Both the position numbers and the translations under genes were made by a program. 64,000 bases of DNA from assembly GCA_965225955.1 (NCBI GenBank), contig CBDDBX010000018.1, positions 1 to 64,000 on the forward strand, read 5' to 3'. This DNA is from CBDDBX01 sp965225955. Lineage in GTDB: Bacteria; Acidobacteriota; Aminicenantia; UBA2199. Positions 46,079 to 55,381 of this stretch are shown here, piece by piece. The notes under the pieces are model-generated. The model made no database searches. It saw only the letters and a list, made by a program, of their open reading frames with translations, and was not told where the DNA came from. The first letter of the stretch is position 1; each line of letters opens with the position of its first letter.

Positions 46079-47832
46079 TTTAACTTCCTGTTAATTCTCT
46101 CAACAATTCCAGTAATTTCAACAATTACTCTTTCAAACTCATCATTACCGGCTCCACCACCAGAATACCTGTAAGATTCTGAATCACTTCTTATCTCTAT
46201 AAATCTTTTTGAATCCTGTTTCCCTACTCCGGCTTTTTCAAAAACAGAATCTATATGTTCAACATTGATTGCTGAGTTTCCTGTATCAGTTTTGATTCCT
46301 ATATAGTTATCAAGAATAGAACAGACACCACCAAAATCATCACAATTTTTCAAAGCAGTTATTGTTTCTCTGAACACTCTGTTTTCAGGCCTTCTACTTC
46401 CTGAAAGTCTTGGATCAACAAGATAATATTTTAAAGCCACGGCTATAAGAACCAGAAAAGGTATAGTAACCAACCAGTTAAATATTGAGGTTCTGTAAAA
46501 TCCATTGCTACGTTCTTCAAACTCACCTCTGGCAATAAACCTGATATCCTCTCCTTTCCGTCTGATATCCTGATTTGCAATAACTACACCACCAGAACTA
46601 CTTTCTACTTCCTTTTTACCAGTAACCTGAACAACAGCAGGAGAGGTTTTCACTTCCACCACCTTCCCTTTCTTATTGTCGTAAAAACGAAACTTAACTG
46701 AAGGAATTGTTTTTTTACCGGCTTTACTGAAAGACACTGGTATTTCCGCTGTTACAGTTCCTGTAACTACATTGCCATTCATATTGGTTCTACGAGTAGT
46801 TTTAGCAGGGTACAGCTTATACTCATCTGATTTAGCTATTTCTGGAATATCCAGAGTTTTAACATTCCCTTCACCTGATAATTTTATTTTCAGAGTCAGA
46901 ATATCATTTACATCAACACTTTTCTTATACGGCAGTAATGAGATTCTGAATCTGCCTATTGGTAATCCGGTAGCAATCTGTGGGAGAGCTGAAACATTCA
47001 ACTTAATAGGCTTAGTTTCTCTGGTTAGCTCTTCAGTTCTGTTGAAAAAACTGAATCCATTGCCTTTAGATGCCAGAAATCTGTACTTAAATGAGGGTAT
47101 CTCTGCAACACCACTTTTACTGGGAAAGAGTATAACCTTTGATAATTCAAATACAACATAGGTTTTGCCGTTAACAACTTCTCTCTTACCTACAAGTCGT
47201 TTCTTACCTTTCCCCCACTCTACCCAGAAACCTGGAAAAGTCATTCTTGAAGTAATTCCCACATCGTGTATCTGGACCAGAGAATAGCCCTTAACACGAC
47301 AGACTATCTGTTCGCCCTCAACAGGGTTTCTTTTCGTAACAAAGGCTTTAACCATCAGATCGTCTTTTTCTACCCTGACTCTCTGTCTCTTCATCATTCC
47401 AAAATCGTCATCCCATATACTACGTCTACGGCTTCGCCCTGCAGGCTGACTGTTTTTAACTGATCCCTTAACAACAGTAATCCTGAAACCCGGTGTAGTA
47501 TAACTTTTCCCTTTATGCTTATACTTCATAGCAGGAATAATAAGTGATCCTGTTTTCAAAGGTTTCAGATAATACATGTATTTTATCTCATAAGAGACAG
47601 CACCATTAATAGATTGAAAAGACTGGGAATGAGACGTCTGATAGAGTGTAAAATCCTTTATATGAGAAACTGACGGGGCTTTAGCCTGTCCATCATTAAT
47701 CAGAGTTACAGTATAAATCAGAAGATCCTTAAGACCAATACGTTTTGAGGAAACTTCAGCTTTTATATTAAAATCTGATGCTCCGATCAGAATACATGGA
47801 ATCAGAAGAAGTATCAAAGCTATTCTTACCAT
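46075..47832 (-). CDS. batD: BatD-like protein
   Basis: A 585-residue exported protein with a signal peptide (1-18), repeated immunoglobulin-like beta domains (FNIKAEVSSKRIGLKDLLIYTVTLINDGQAKAP...YYLKPLKTGSLIIPAMKYKHKGKSY; later FRISLLPYKKSVDVNDILTLKIKLSGEGNVKTL) and one transmembrane helix near 465-485, followed by a cytoplasmic helical tail. It matches BatD ('oxygen tolerance') proteins, whose exact role remains unsettled. It starts just after the TPR gene and overlaps the next gene. Confidence 0.9.
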   Translation of the reverse strand: MVRIALILLLIPCILIGASDFNIKAEVSSKRIGLKDLLIYTVTLINDGQAKAPSVSHIKDFTLYQTSHSQSFQSINGAVSYEIKYMYYLKPLKTGSLIIPAMKYKHKGKSYTTPGFRITVVKGSVKNSQPAGRSRRRSIWDDDFGMMKRQRVRVEKDDLMVKAFVTKRNPVEGEQIVCRVKGYSLVQIHDVGITSRMTFPGFWVEWGKGKKRLVGKREVVNGKTYVVFELSKVILFPSKSGVAEIPSFKYRFLASKGNGFSFFNRTEELTRETKPIKLNVSALPQIATGLPIGRFRISLLPYKKSVDVNDILTLKIKLSGEGNVKTLDIPEIAKSDEYKLYPAKTTRRTNMNGNVVTGTVTAEIPVSFSKAGKKTIPSVKFRFYDNKKGKVVEVKTSPAVVQVTGKKEVESSSGGVVIANQDIRRKGEDIRFIARGEFEERSNGFYRTSIFNWLVTIPFLVLIAVALKYYLVDPRLSGSRRPENRVFRETITALKNCDDFGGVCSILDNYIGIKTDTGNSAINVEHIDSVFEKAGVGKQDSKRFIEIRSDSESYRYSGGGAGNDEFERVIVEITGIVERINRKLK

Positions 47833-47833
47833 A

Positions 47834-48523
47834 TTACCAATCCTTCTCTCTTGTAACTACAGCACCAGCAACTCTCTTTTTCTTTTTATGCTGTTTCTTC
47901 TCATTCTGATTCAGATAATTCATCAGATTTTTATGCTTCTTATCAGGGTTCTGTTTCTGTTGCTTATTATTTTGCTGTTTTTTATCTTTATCCTGATTCT
48001 GTTTTTTATTATTTTTATTGTTCTGATCTTTTTTATTCTGATCTTTCTTGTTCTTGTTTTTCTTATCTTCCTGCTCTTTCTTCTTTTTCTTCTGCTCTTC
48101 TATTTTTTTGAGAGTTATCTCATAATTCTTCTTAGTATCCAGTTTTGTACCATCTTCAATAAGGCTCTTTTTAAAAGAATCAAGAGCTTTATCAAACTGC
48201 TTCATTCTAAAATAGGTATTACCCATATTGTAGAAATAATCAGCTTTAGAAAGAGTGGTTTTCTTATTATCTATTCTATTTAATTCCTCAAGAGCCTCTT
48301 TATATTTTTTCATTTGATAAAGAGTAACAGCTGTATTACTCTTAAGAGCATCCATATCCGGCTTTATCCCTCTGGCCCCCAGAAACTCTTTAAGAGCTTC
48401 GCTGTATTTCTTCTGCTTAAATGCTTCCACACCTTTAAGGTTCTTCTTAGCATGAGCTTCAAACCAGTGCCAGTTAATAAGAATCGGCAGTACTAAAAAA
48501 ATTACAATTAATCTCTTTTCCAT
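47834..48523 (-). CDS. BatC-like TPR protein with Lys/Asn/Gln-rich tail
   Basis: A 229-residue exported protein with a signal peptide (1-26), three TPR units (about 30-140: GVEAFKQKKYSEALKEFLGARGIKP, VTLYQMKKYKEALEELNRI, GNTYFRMKQFDKALDSFKKSL) and then about 80 residues of almost only K, N, Q, D and E (low-complexity, probably disordered). BatC proteins commonly have such a charged tail. The first 16 bases overlap the preceding VWA gene. Confidence 0.87.
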   Translation of the reverse strand: MEKRLIVIFLVLPILINWHWFEAHAKKNLKGVEAFKQKKYSEALKEFLGARGIKPDMDALKSNTAVTLYQMKKYKEALEELNRIDNKKTTLSKADYFYNMGNTYFRMKQFDKALDSFKKSLIEDGTKLDTKKNYEITLKKIEEQKKKKKEQEDKKNKNKKDQNKKDQNNKNNKKQNQDKDKKQQNNKQQKQNPDKKHKNLMNYLNQNEKKQHKKKKRVAGAVVTREKDW

Positions 48524-49521
48524 CTTAACTTTCTCACACTCAAAAACATTTCTATAATAAGAAAGAACAGTCCGATCATCAGAGGATAGTGAAATCTTTC
48601 AATCTTCACTCTGCGCATCTTTCCTTTAAGGGATTTTCTTTCGAATTTCTTAAGAACAGTAATGAAATTACCTATTGCAGCGGGATCAGATAACCTGAAA
48701 TAAGCGCCCCCACTATCACGTGCAATCGTAGTTAACACCTTCTCTCCAAGCTTAGTTTTTACAATATTGCCCTGCCTGTCTTTCTTCCAGCCCGTTACTT
48801 TACCAGCAGAATTCTTAACAGGTATTGGTGCGCCTGAAACCGCTCCAACACCAACAGTAAAAACAACTATTCTCTCTTTTCTCAGTTTATCAGTAAGATT
48901 ACTCCAGTTCTTCTCCTGATCTTCACCATCAGTTATAAGTATAAAAACCCTTGGTCCCTTATCTTTTTTATTTTCATAAGGTTTAATAGCTGTTTTGAAT
49001 GCAGCTGCGAAATCTGTACCCTGTTCCTCTTCAGGACTAACAGATGAAACAGAATTCATCATCAGAAAAGCATCATAATCTACTGTAAAAGGACATTGGA
49101 CATAAGCTACACCAGCAAAATTCACCAGACTTACATAATCTGTTACAAGATTGTTTACAACTGATGCAATCAACTCTTTGGCAACTTCCAGTCGATTTGG
49201 TTTAAGATCCTCAGCATTCATGGAAAAAGAAGTGTCAAGGAGAAAAGTTATTTCCAGACCTTTCATTTCAGAATCTGTAACCCGTTCTCCCCACTGTGGA
49301 CGTGCAAGAGCAATAATAAAGAACAGTGCTGAAATAAAAATAAGAGCTGCCTTAAAAAAGATAACCTCTTCAGAGCTTCTTACTCCAAGTTGCTTATATG
49401 CACCTGTATTAACGAATGAAGAGATACATTTTTTTCTTACTCTTTTATTGGTTATAAAAATTACAACCAGAGGAATCAATAAAAAAAGAAGATAGAATGC
49501 TTCTTTATTAGCAAAAATCAT
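48508..49521 (-). CDS. BatA/BatB-like von Willebrand factor A membrane protein
   Basis: A 337-residue protein with N-terminal transmembrane helices (about 8-25 and 57-75), a VWA domain (about 88-290) and a C-terminal helix (about 311-328). The metal site is complete: DTSFS (DxSxS), GTDF (Thr) and ITDGED (Asp). It is the first gene of the Bat operon. Only one VWA gene is present where many genomes have both BatA and BatB, and no moxR or DUF58 gene is in the window. The start at MIFANKE has no RBS. TATAAT ends 6 bases upstream, so a leaderless start is likely. Confidence 0.9.
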   Translation of the reverse strand: MIFANKEAFYLLFLLIPLVVIFITNKRVRKKCISSFVNTGAYKQLGVRSSEEVIFFKAALIFISALFFIIALARPQWGERVTDSEMKGLEITFLLDTSFSMNAEDLKPNRLEVAKELIASVVNNLVTDYVSLVNFAGVAYVQCPFTVDYDAFLMMNSVSSVSPEEEQGTDFAAAFKTAIKPYENKKDKGPRVFILITDGEDQEKNWSNLTDKLRKERIVVFTVGVGAVSGAPIPVKNSAGKVTGWKKDRQGNIVKTKLGEKVLTTIARDSGGAYFRLSDPAAIGNFITVLKKFERKSLKGKMRRVKIERFHYPLMIGLFFLIIEMFLSVRKLRWKRD

Positions 49522-49527
49522 GCTGTA

Positions 49528-49557
49528 ATTATACCAGATCAATTACAGCATTTGCAA
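49528..49557 (-). promoter_or_regulatory. Promoter of the Bat operon (leaderless type)
   Basis: On the minus strand, TTGCAA (49557-49552), an 18-base spacer and TATAAT (49533-49528). The start codon follows after 6 bases. Confidence 0.65.
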
Positions 49558-49565
49558 AGATATAC

Positions 49566-49967
49566 TTAACCTCTCAGATCAATGTTTCCGGCAGCCTGAA
49601 TTGCTGCTACACTATCACTGTTAAGCAGTTCATTATTACCCAGAGTTCTCTGGTTTTCATCTCCCGGGGCCTGTTCTTCCTTATTTTCCTCAGTATTATT
49701 GACCTGATTATTTTCACCCTGAGCTCCGGCAGTTGCTGTTACTGCGGTTTCCTGTTCCAACTGCTGCCTAAGCACGGTGTCCTGAGTTTTCTGTACTTCT
49801 GTATTTATAGTTGAAACGGTCTTATTCTGTTCTTTCTCATCAGAAGAAAGTCCCGTAACTTCCTCTTCCCTTCTGAGATTTTCTGTATCTTCCGGGCTAT
49901 TCTGTGTTTGACGTATCTGCTGCAGATCACTGTTAACCAGGCTGTGTTGAGTATCACCTATTTTCAT
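49566..49967 (-). CDS. Hypothetical hydrophilic, probably disordered protein
   Basis: A 133-residue protein with no recognised family, no signal peptide and no hydrophobic core. It is rich in E, Q, N and T (LRREEEVTGLSSDEKEQNK, ENNQVNNTEENKEEQAPGDEN). It has an excellent ribosome-binding site (AGGAGGTGATTG just before the ATG), so it is probably well translated. It sits upstream of the Bat operon with about 44 bases between its stop and the Bat start codon, and is divergent from metH. A regulatory, secreted-cargo or flagellar accessory role is possible but unsupported. Confidence 0.65.
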   Translation of the reverse strand: MKIGDTQHSLVNSDLQQIRQTQNSPEDTENLRREEEVTGLSSDEKEQNKTVSTINTEVQKTQDTVLRQQLEQETAVTATAGAQGENNQVNNTEENKEEQAPGDENQRTLGNNELLNSDSVAAIQAAGNIDLRG

Positions 49968-50079
49968 TCAATCACCTCCTCTTGCGGACAGATGTATACC
50001 TCTCCGGCTAACATAGGTATATTATGGATGTAGTTTTTTTTCAACTCACCTGAGCAAAAAAAATTTCTTTGTTTGAAAT

Positions 50080-50108
50080 TTGACAATATCAATATATCTT
50101 GATATAAA
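50080..50108 (+). promoter_or_regulatory. Promoter of metH
   Basis: TTGACA at 50080-50085, a 17-base spacer and TATAAA at 50103-50108. The predicted leader is about 70 bases. Confidence 0.85.
50086..50105. promoter_or_regulatory. Operator-like palindrome in the metH promoter spacer
   Basis: ATATCAATATATCTTGATAT has perfect 7-base arms (ATATCAA/TTGATAT) and fills the space between -35 and -10. A weaker relative (TATATATCTTAATATATA) lies at 50123-50140. Winged-helix repressors bind sites of this shape. An ArsR-type SahR regulator of methionine genes is one candidate; none is encoded in the window. Confidence 0.65.
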
Positions 50109-50182
50109 GATGTTTGTGATTTTATATATCTTAATATATAACTACATCTGAATACTATTACTTACTTAAGAAGGAGTTTCTC

Positions 50183-53100
50183 ATGAACATAAGAGAACTG
50201 GTAGCAAAGAAGATATTGCTTCTTGATGGAGCAACAGGTACCCAGATTCAATCTTTCGACCCTTCAGCTGAAGATTTTGGAGGAGAACAATACAACGGAT
50301 GCAATGATTACCTGAACATCACAAGACCGGAAATGATAAAAGAGATACACAGAAGATATCTCAGAGCTGGTTCAGATATTATATCAACCAACTCTTTTGG
50401 AGCAATTCCAAATGTACTGGAAGAGTATGACCTGAAAGATAAAACCTACGAAATAGCAAAATTGTCTGCCCAAATTGCTAAAGAGACAGTAACTGAATTT
50501 AACTCAGAAATAAAACCCCGCTTCATTGCAGGAAGCATAGGCCCAACAAATAAACTGATAAATATCTCCCCTGACATAACTTTTGATGAGATGAAAGCAA
50601 ACTACAGAGTTGCAATAGAAGGCCTTCTGGATGGAGGAGCAGACATAATTCTTTTTGAAACGTGCCCTGACACTTCTAATCTCAAAGCTGGTGCCAAAGC
50701 CCTTAAAGAACTTGAGGAAGAGCGGAATATTGAAATACCCCTTATGATAAGCGTTACAATTGAAAGAAACGGCACTATGCTATCGGGCCAGGATATTGAA
50801 GCACTCTACTACTCAGTAGCTCACCTTAACCCTTTATCAATTGGCATAAACTGCGGACTCGGACCAGCTCAGGTGCAGGAACATATCAAAACTCTAAGTA
50901 AAGTTGCCAACTGCGCAACATCTCTTCACCCAAACGCAGGTTTGCCGGATGAAAACGGAGAATATACTGAGTCACCTGAAGTATTTTCAAATACTGTAAA
51001 AAATATTCTCCAGAATGGATACGCAAACATTGCTGGAGGCTGCTGCGGTACAACTCCTGAACATATTGCAGCACTCTCGGATAAAATCACTGACATTCCT
51101 CCCAGAAAACCATCTGGCCTGTCCCCATCAATTTCAACAGGTATAGATCTTCTGGAATTCAGTGAAGATAACAGACCGGTTTTTGTCGGTGAAAGAACAA
51201 ATATGTCCGGTTCAAAAAAATTCAGAAAGCTCATAAGAGAAGAGAAGTTTGATGCAGCATCTGATGTAGCCAAAAAACAGGTTATGAAGGGAGCTCAGGT
51301 TATAGATATCAACCTTGCAGATACAGAAACTGAAGAGCAGGATAACATCAGCAGGTTTTATCCGGTAGTTTTAAAAAAAATAAAAACTCCTATCATGATA
51401 GATTCAACAGCTTCTGCTGACGTAATTGAAACTGCTTTAAAATTTCTTCAGGGTAAAGCAATCATTAACTCTGTTAATTTTGAAGATATGAATCGTTTCG
51501 ATGAAGTTGCTTCACTGGTTAGTAAATACGGTGCAATGATAATGACTCTGCTTATAGATGAAAAAGAGATGGCTGTAACTCTTGAACATAAAATAGAGCT
51601 GGCAGACAGAATGTATAACAGACTTACCGACCTTGGTATCAAACCAGCAGATATTATTTTTGATTGCCTGGTTTTCCCTGTAGGATCAGGAGATTCCAGC
51701 TACTATCAGTGCGCTAAAAACACTATCGACTCAATTAAAGCAATTAAAACAAAATATCCTGATACAAAATTTTCTTTAGGTATTTCAAACTGCTCATTTG
51801 GTCTTCCGGCTGCAGGAAGAGAAGCTCTGAATTCAGCATATATCTACTACGCTACAAAAGCTGGTCTTGATATGGCCATAGTTAACAGCGAAAAAGTAGT
51901 AAGATATGCAACACTGACTGAAGAAGAGAAAACATTATGCTACAACATTCTCTTTGACAATAGCGATGACAATGTTAATGCATTTGTTAATTTCTACAGT
52001 GAAAAAAAAGTAAGAGCAAAACAGGACGATGAACATCTTAAACTCCCACTGGAAGAGAGAATCAAGTACTACATCATCGAAGGCCTGAAAACCGGACTTA
52101 CTGAGGATCTGGATGAAGCCAGAAAATCAACAGCTCCGATGGACATTATAAATTCCACACTAATGGAAGGTATGGCTGAAGTCGGCAGAAGATTCAATGC
52201 TAACGAACTGACTGTTATTGAGGTTCTGCAATCTGCAGAAGTGATGAAAAGCGCTGTGGATCATCTGAAACAGTTTCTCGATAAAAATGATGTAACAACC
52301 AAAGGCAAATTTATTCTGGCAACAGTAAAAGGAGATGTGCACGATATAGGCAAGAATCTTGTGGAGATTGTTCTGTCAAACAATGGCTACGAAGTAATCG
52401 ATCTTGGAATTAAGGTCGATTCTTCAACAATTATTGAAGCAATTAAAGAGCATAACCCAGATGCTGTAGGACTTAGCGGACTACTTGTTAAATCTGCTCT
52501 TCAAATGGTTACAACAGCTCAGGATATCAGAGAAGCAGGAATTGATATCCCAATATACATTGGAGGAGCAGCACTATCAGAAAAATTTGCGACACAGAAA
52601 ATACAACCTCATTATGACGGAGAGATTATCTATTCAAAAGATGCTATCAACTGCCTCAATCAGCTGGATAACAGATTTACCTCCAGAGTAAAAGAAGGTG
52701 TTGTTAATGATCAGGTTCCTTCTGCAGTTTCAAGGCCAGTTAAATCTGATCAGAATTCTGACGATCTGCCCCTACCGGATCTTAAGGAAGTAAGTAAACT
52801 GCCTGTCCCCACCGATTTTGACACTCACCTGTTTGAATCACCTGATTTAGAAGAACTATTTGCAAATATAAATCCCAATATGCTCTATGGAAAGCATTTC
52901 GGTCTTAAAGGCGGTGGATATAGAAAACTCATAGCTGAAAATGATCCCAAGGCTATTGAGTTGACTAAGAAAGTAAAAGAGGTGCAAACTGAAATAATTG
53001 AAAAGCAACTCTTCAAACCTAAAGGGGTATTCAGGTTCTTCAGAGCTACAAAAGAAAAAGAAACCCTGATAGTTCTTGACGAAAATAGCAAAATTCTGGA

Positions 53101-53584
53101 ACGTTTTCCTTTTCCCAGACAATATAAAGGTGAAAACCTGTGCCTTACAGATTATATTTCCAACAATAAAACTGATATTATAGGTTTCTTCTCTGTAACT
53201 GCAGGAGAAGGAATACATGAATTAGCAGGAAAATATAAAAACGAAGGTGAATTTGTTAAATCCCACATTCTCTTCAGCCTTGCTATAGAAACTGCTGAAG
53301 CCTTTGCTGAAATTATTCACAGGGATATGAGAAGCTTCATTGGAATCAATGACCCTGCAGATTTTACCCCGGAAGATCTCTTTAAAGTAAAATATCAGGG
53401 ATGCAGATATAGCTTTGGTTATCCTGCATGTCCGGATCTGAATCTCCAGGAACCTCTTTTTAAGCTTCTGGAAATAACCGAAAACATTGGAGTGAAATTA
53501 ACTGAAGGAATGATGATGGAACCTGAAGCATCCATTACTGCAATGGTAATGCATCATCCTGAAGCGAAATATTTCTCTGTATAA
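50183..53584 (+). CDS. metH: Cobalamin-dependent methionine synthase
   Basis: A 1133-residue cytosolic enzyme that transfers a methyl group from methyltetrahydrofolate to homocysteine. All four modules are present: homocysteine domain with zinc cysteines (SIGINCGLGP and GGCCGTTPEH, about 1-310), pterin domain (about 330-620: FVGERTNMSGSKKFRKLI, VIDINLADTETEE), cobalamin domain with VKGDVHDIGKNLV and GLSGLLVKSA (about 640-840), and reactivation domain (about 890-1133) ending EASITAMVMHHPEAKYFSV. AAGGAG precedes the ATG. It is full length and so can be reactivated by S-adenosylmethionine. Two GGGGACAGG words occur inside it. Confidence 0.97.
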   Translation: MNIRELVAKKILLLDGATGTQIQSFDPSAEDFGGEQYNGCNDYLNITRPEMIKEIHRRYLRAGSDIISTNSFGAIPNVLEEYDLKDKTYEIAKLSAQIAKETVTEFNSEIKPRFIAGSIGPTNKLINISPDITFDEMKANYRVAIEGLLDGGADIILFETCPDTSNLKAGAKALKELEEERNIEIPLMISVTIERNGTMLSGQDIEALYYSVAHLNPLSIGINCGLGPAQVQEHIKTLSKVANCATSLHPNAGLPDENGEYTESPEVFSNTVKNILQNGYANIAGGCCGTTPEHIAALSDKITDIPPRKPSGLSPSISTGIDLLEFSEDNRPVFVGERTNMSGSKKFRKLIREEKFDAASDVAKKQVMKGAQVIDINLADTETEEQDNISRFYPVVLKKIKTPIMIDSTASADVIETALKFLQGKAIINSVNFEDMNRFDEVASLVSKYGAMIMTLLIDEKEMAVTLEHKIELADRMYNRLTDLGIKPADIIFDCLVFPVGSGDSSYYQCAKNTIDSIKAIKTKYPDTKFSLGISNCSFGLPAAGREALNSAYIYYATKAGLDMAIVNSEKVVRYATLTEEEKTLCYNILFDNSDDNVNAFVNFYSEKKVRAKQDDEHLKLPLEERIKYYIIEGLKTGLTEDLDEARKSTAPMDIINSTLMEGMAEVGRRFNANELTVIEVLQSAEVMKSAVDHLKQFLDKNDVTTKGKFILATVKGDVHDIGKNLVEIVLSNNGYEVIDLGIKVDSSTIIEAIKEHNPDAVGLSGLLVKSALQMVTTAQDIREAGIDIPIYIGGAALSEKFATQKIQPHYDGEIIYSKDAINCLNQLDNRFTSRVKEGVVNDQVPSAVSRPVKSDQNSDDLPLPDLKEVSKLPVPTDFDTHLFESPDLEELFANINPNMLYGKHFGLKGGGYRKLIAENDPKAIELTKKVKEVQTEIIEKQLFKPKGVFRFFRATKEKETLIVLDENSKILERFPFPRQYKGENLCLTDYISNNKTDIIGFFSVTAGEGIHELAGKYKNEGEFVKSHILFSLAIETAEAFAEIIHRDMRSFIGINDPADFTPEDLFKVKYQGCRYSFGYPACPDLNLQEPLFKLLEITENIGVKLTEGMMMEPEASITAMVMHHPEAKYFSV

Positions 53585-53594
53585 AAGATATAAC

Positions 53595-53618
53595 TGATCC
53601 GGTTTCCATACCGGATCA
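53595..53618. terminator. Bidirectional terminator after metH
   Basis: TGATCCGGT-TTCCAT-ACCGGATCA, a perfect 9-bp stem between converging genes. The T-tract is weak (CTACTCTTTACT). Confidence 0.7.
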
Positions 53619-53628
53619 CTACTCTTTA

Positions 53629-55215
53629 CTATCTTAAGCCAAGAATTTTGGCAAGTAACTCATCAGGAGTAAAAGGTTTGTTGATAAAATCAGTTACTCC
53701 TGCATTTCTTGCAATATTTATCTGGCTATCATCAGATTCAGTAGTAGCAAGAAGTACAGGTAATTTATTAAACAGCATATGTTCCCTTAACCTTCTGGTA
53801 AATTCGACACCATCCATTACAGGCATATTCATGTCTGTAACGACAATATCGACGTTGATACCAGTTTCCAGTTTCTCAATTCCCTGTTTTCCGTTAATAG
53901 CTGTATGCACCTGAAAACCCAGTTCAGAACTTACAGCTTTATAGAACCTGAGCATAGCTTCCGAATCATCTACCGCAAGAATATTCAGGCCGCTACCTAT
54001 AAAACTCAGTCCCTGTAGAAACTCAATATCCCTGCGTGCTCTGTCTTTATCACTTTTACCAAGAACCTCAATAAAAGTATCAACAGTCTCCCCATCATTA
54101 AGTTCTGCAAGCTCAGAAATAAGCATATCTGCTATTTTATCTTCGTTATAAAGTTCTCTGAACAACTTTTCTGCACCTGAAGCTACAACACTCTTCAGAA
54201 TAAGACGGCCATGCTCTTCATTCTCATCAACGTGCTTAATAATGCCATTAATAACTCCAGGGAAAACAATATTCTCAAGAGCAGTTACAACAGCCATCAG
54301 CATAAGTCTGTCATCAGTGTTCAGCGCATCAAGGAGTACAACAACTCCTTTTAATGCCCCAATCCGACCTAAAGCTTCATAAATTGAGTATAGAAGATTG
54401 GAATCATCAATTCTTCTGCTATCAATAACCTCTACCAGAATATCAGCTCCACTTCTCTTACCAATGATACCAATGATGTTGCTGGTTAGTACCTGCTCAT
54501 CACTGGTTCCATCTTTAAAAACTCTGCTTAAGTATGGTAGCACTTCTTCTTCAAAACCAGCCAGCACTTCATGAATCAATCTCCTGGCAGTTGGATTCTT
54601 GTAATGAATTCTGTCAGTCAGAAAGTTCATAACCTTATCATTAGGTATCATTTTAAGAGCTTCAATAGATTTTGCCAGAGGTACTGAGCAGACTTCGTAA
54701 TTACCTTCTTTTTCACCGGACTCTATATAATTCATAAGGATATAGAGTGACTCTTCGTCTTTATATCTCGCAACAACTTCAATAGAAAGAGAAGCAATAA
54801 AAGGATCATCATCATTGAGTCTTTTTCTGAAAACCAATGGAAGGTCAGGGTGATCCAGCTCTGAGAGAGCCAGTAGAAGGTCAAGTTGAACCTGCTTATC
54901 CCGAATATCATCAATAAGTTTAATTATAAGAGGTGCAGCTTCATCTATTTTGAATCTGCTCACAACTTTACAGCAAAAACTTTTGACTTTATCAGCGCCC
55001 TTCTCAAGTAATTCCAGGCACTTTTCTTTATTTTCTGACAATAATATTCTTAAAACATCATGAACAATGCTGTCTACAGCATCATCTCCAAGAGGATTAT
55101 TAAAGAAAACGATCAGAGAATCAACATACCGGACATCACAACTTTTCTCAATATCTGAAAGAATCCCAATCTGCTCTACAAACCCCTTCTGTCTGAAATC
55201 ATCAAGCTTAATCAT
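53629..55215 (-). CDS. HEAT-repeat protein with C-terminal response-regulator receiver
   Basis: A 528-residue cytosolic protein. About 1-380 are helical HEAT-like repeats (KSFCCKVVSRFKIDEAAPLIIKLIDDIRDKQVQLDLLLALSELDHPDLPLVF, SNIIGIIGKRSGADILVEVI, LGRIGALKGVVVLLDAL). About 410-528 are a CheY-like receiver with LAVDDSEAMLR, phospho-acceptor Asp in VVTDMNMPVMDGVEF and the lysine in FINKPFTPDEL. GGGAG precedes the ATG. Phosphorylation may change a scaffolding surface. The partner kinase is not adjacent; the soluble hybrid kinase at 31.4 kb is a candidate only by absence of others. Confidence 0.9.
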   Translation of the reverse strand: MIKLDDFRQKGFVEQIGILSDIEKSCDVRYVDSLIVFFNNPLGDDAVDSIVHDVLRILLSENKEKCLELLEKGADKVKSFCCKVVSRFKIDEAAPLIIKLIDDIRDKQVQLDLLLALSELDHPDLPLVFRKRLNDDDPFIASLSIEVVARYKDEESLYILMNYIESGEKEGNYEVCSVPLAKSIEALKMIPNDKVMNFLTDRIHYKNPTARRLIHEVLAGFEEEVLPYLSRVFKDGTSDEQVLTSNIIGIIGKRSGADILVEVIDSRRIDDSNLLYSIYEALGRIGALKGVVVLLDALNTDDRLMLMAVVTALENIVFPGVINGIIKHVDENEEHGRLILKSVVASGAEKLFRELYNEDKIADMLISELAELNDGETVDTFIEVLGKSDKDRARRDIEFLQGLSFIGSGLNILAVDDSEAMLRFYKAVSSELGFQVHTAINGKQGIEKLETGINVDIVVTDMNMPVMDGVEFTRRLREHMLFNKLPVLLATTESDDSQINIARNAGVTDFINKPFTPDELLAKILGLR

Positions 55216-55344
55216 TAAAAACTCCCATCAGTAGCTGTATTTCACTCATATTTCTTAATCTACAACATTAAATATTATTATTCAATAAAATTTAATTTGT
55301 CAACAAACATGTATATAAGCCAGTAGCTAATAAACAACTATGTT

Positions 55345-55369
55345 TGAGCCGGCTTTGAATACCGGCTCA
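55345..55369 (-). terminator. Hairpin downstream of rubrerythrin
   Basis: TGAGCCGG-CTTTGAATA-CCGGCTCA, an 8-bp stem ending 12 bases past the rubrerythrin stop. There is no clear T-tract. Confidence 0.55.
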
Positions 55370-55381
55370 TCTGTTAAATTT

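Noticed and set aside
48000..48110. Repetitive tract resembling a short tandem array
   Set aside because: It is codon-level repetition encoding the Lys/Asn/Gln/Asp tail of the BatC-like protein; no spacer-repeat structure.
47888..48283. Hydrophobic 131-residue plus-strand frame with long Leu/Ile/Phe runs
   Set aside because: It is the antisense shadow of the Lys/Asn/Gln-rich tail of the BatC-like gene, with no RBS.
50109..50182. SAM or cobalamin riboswitch upstream of metH
   Set aside because: The predicted leader is only about 70 AT-rich bases and shows no conserved core; a promoter palindrome is the better explanation.
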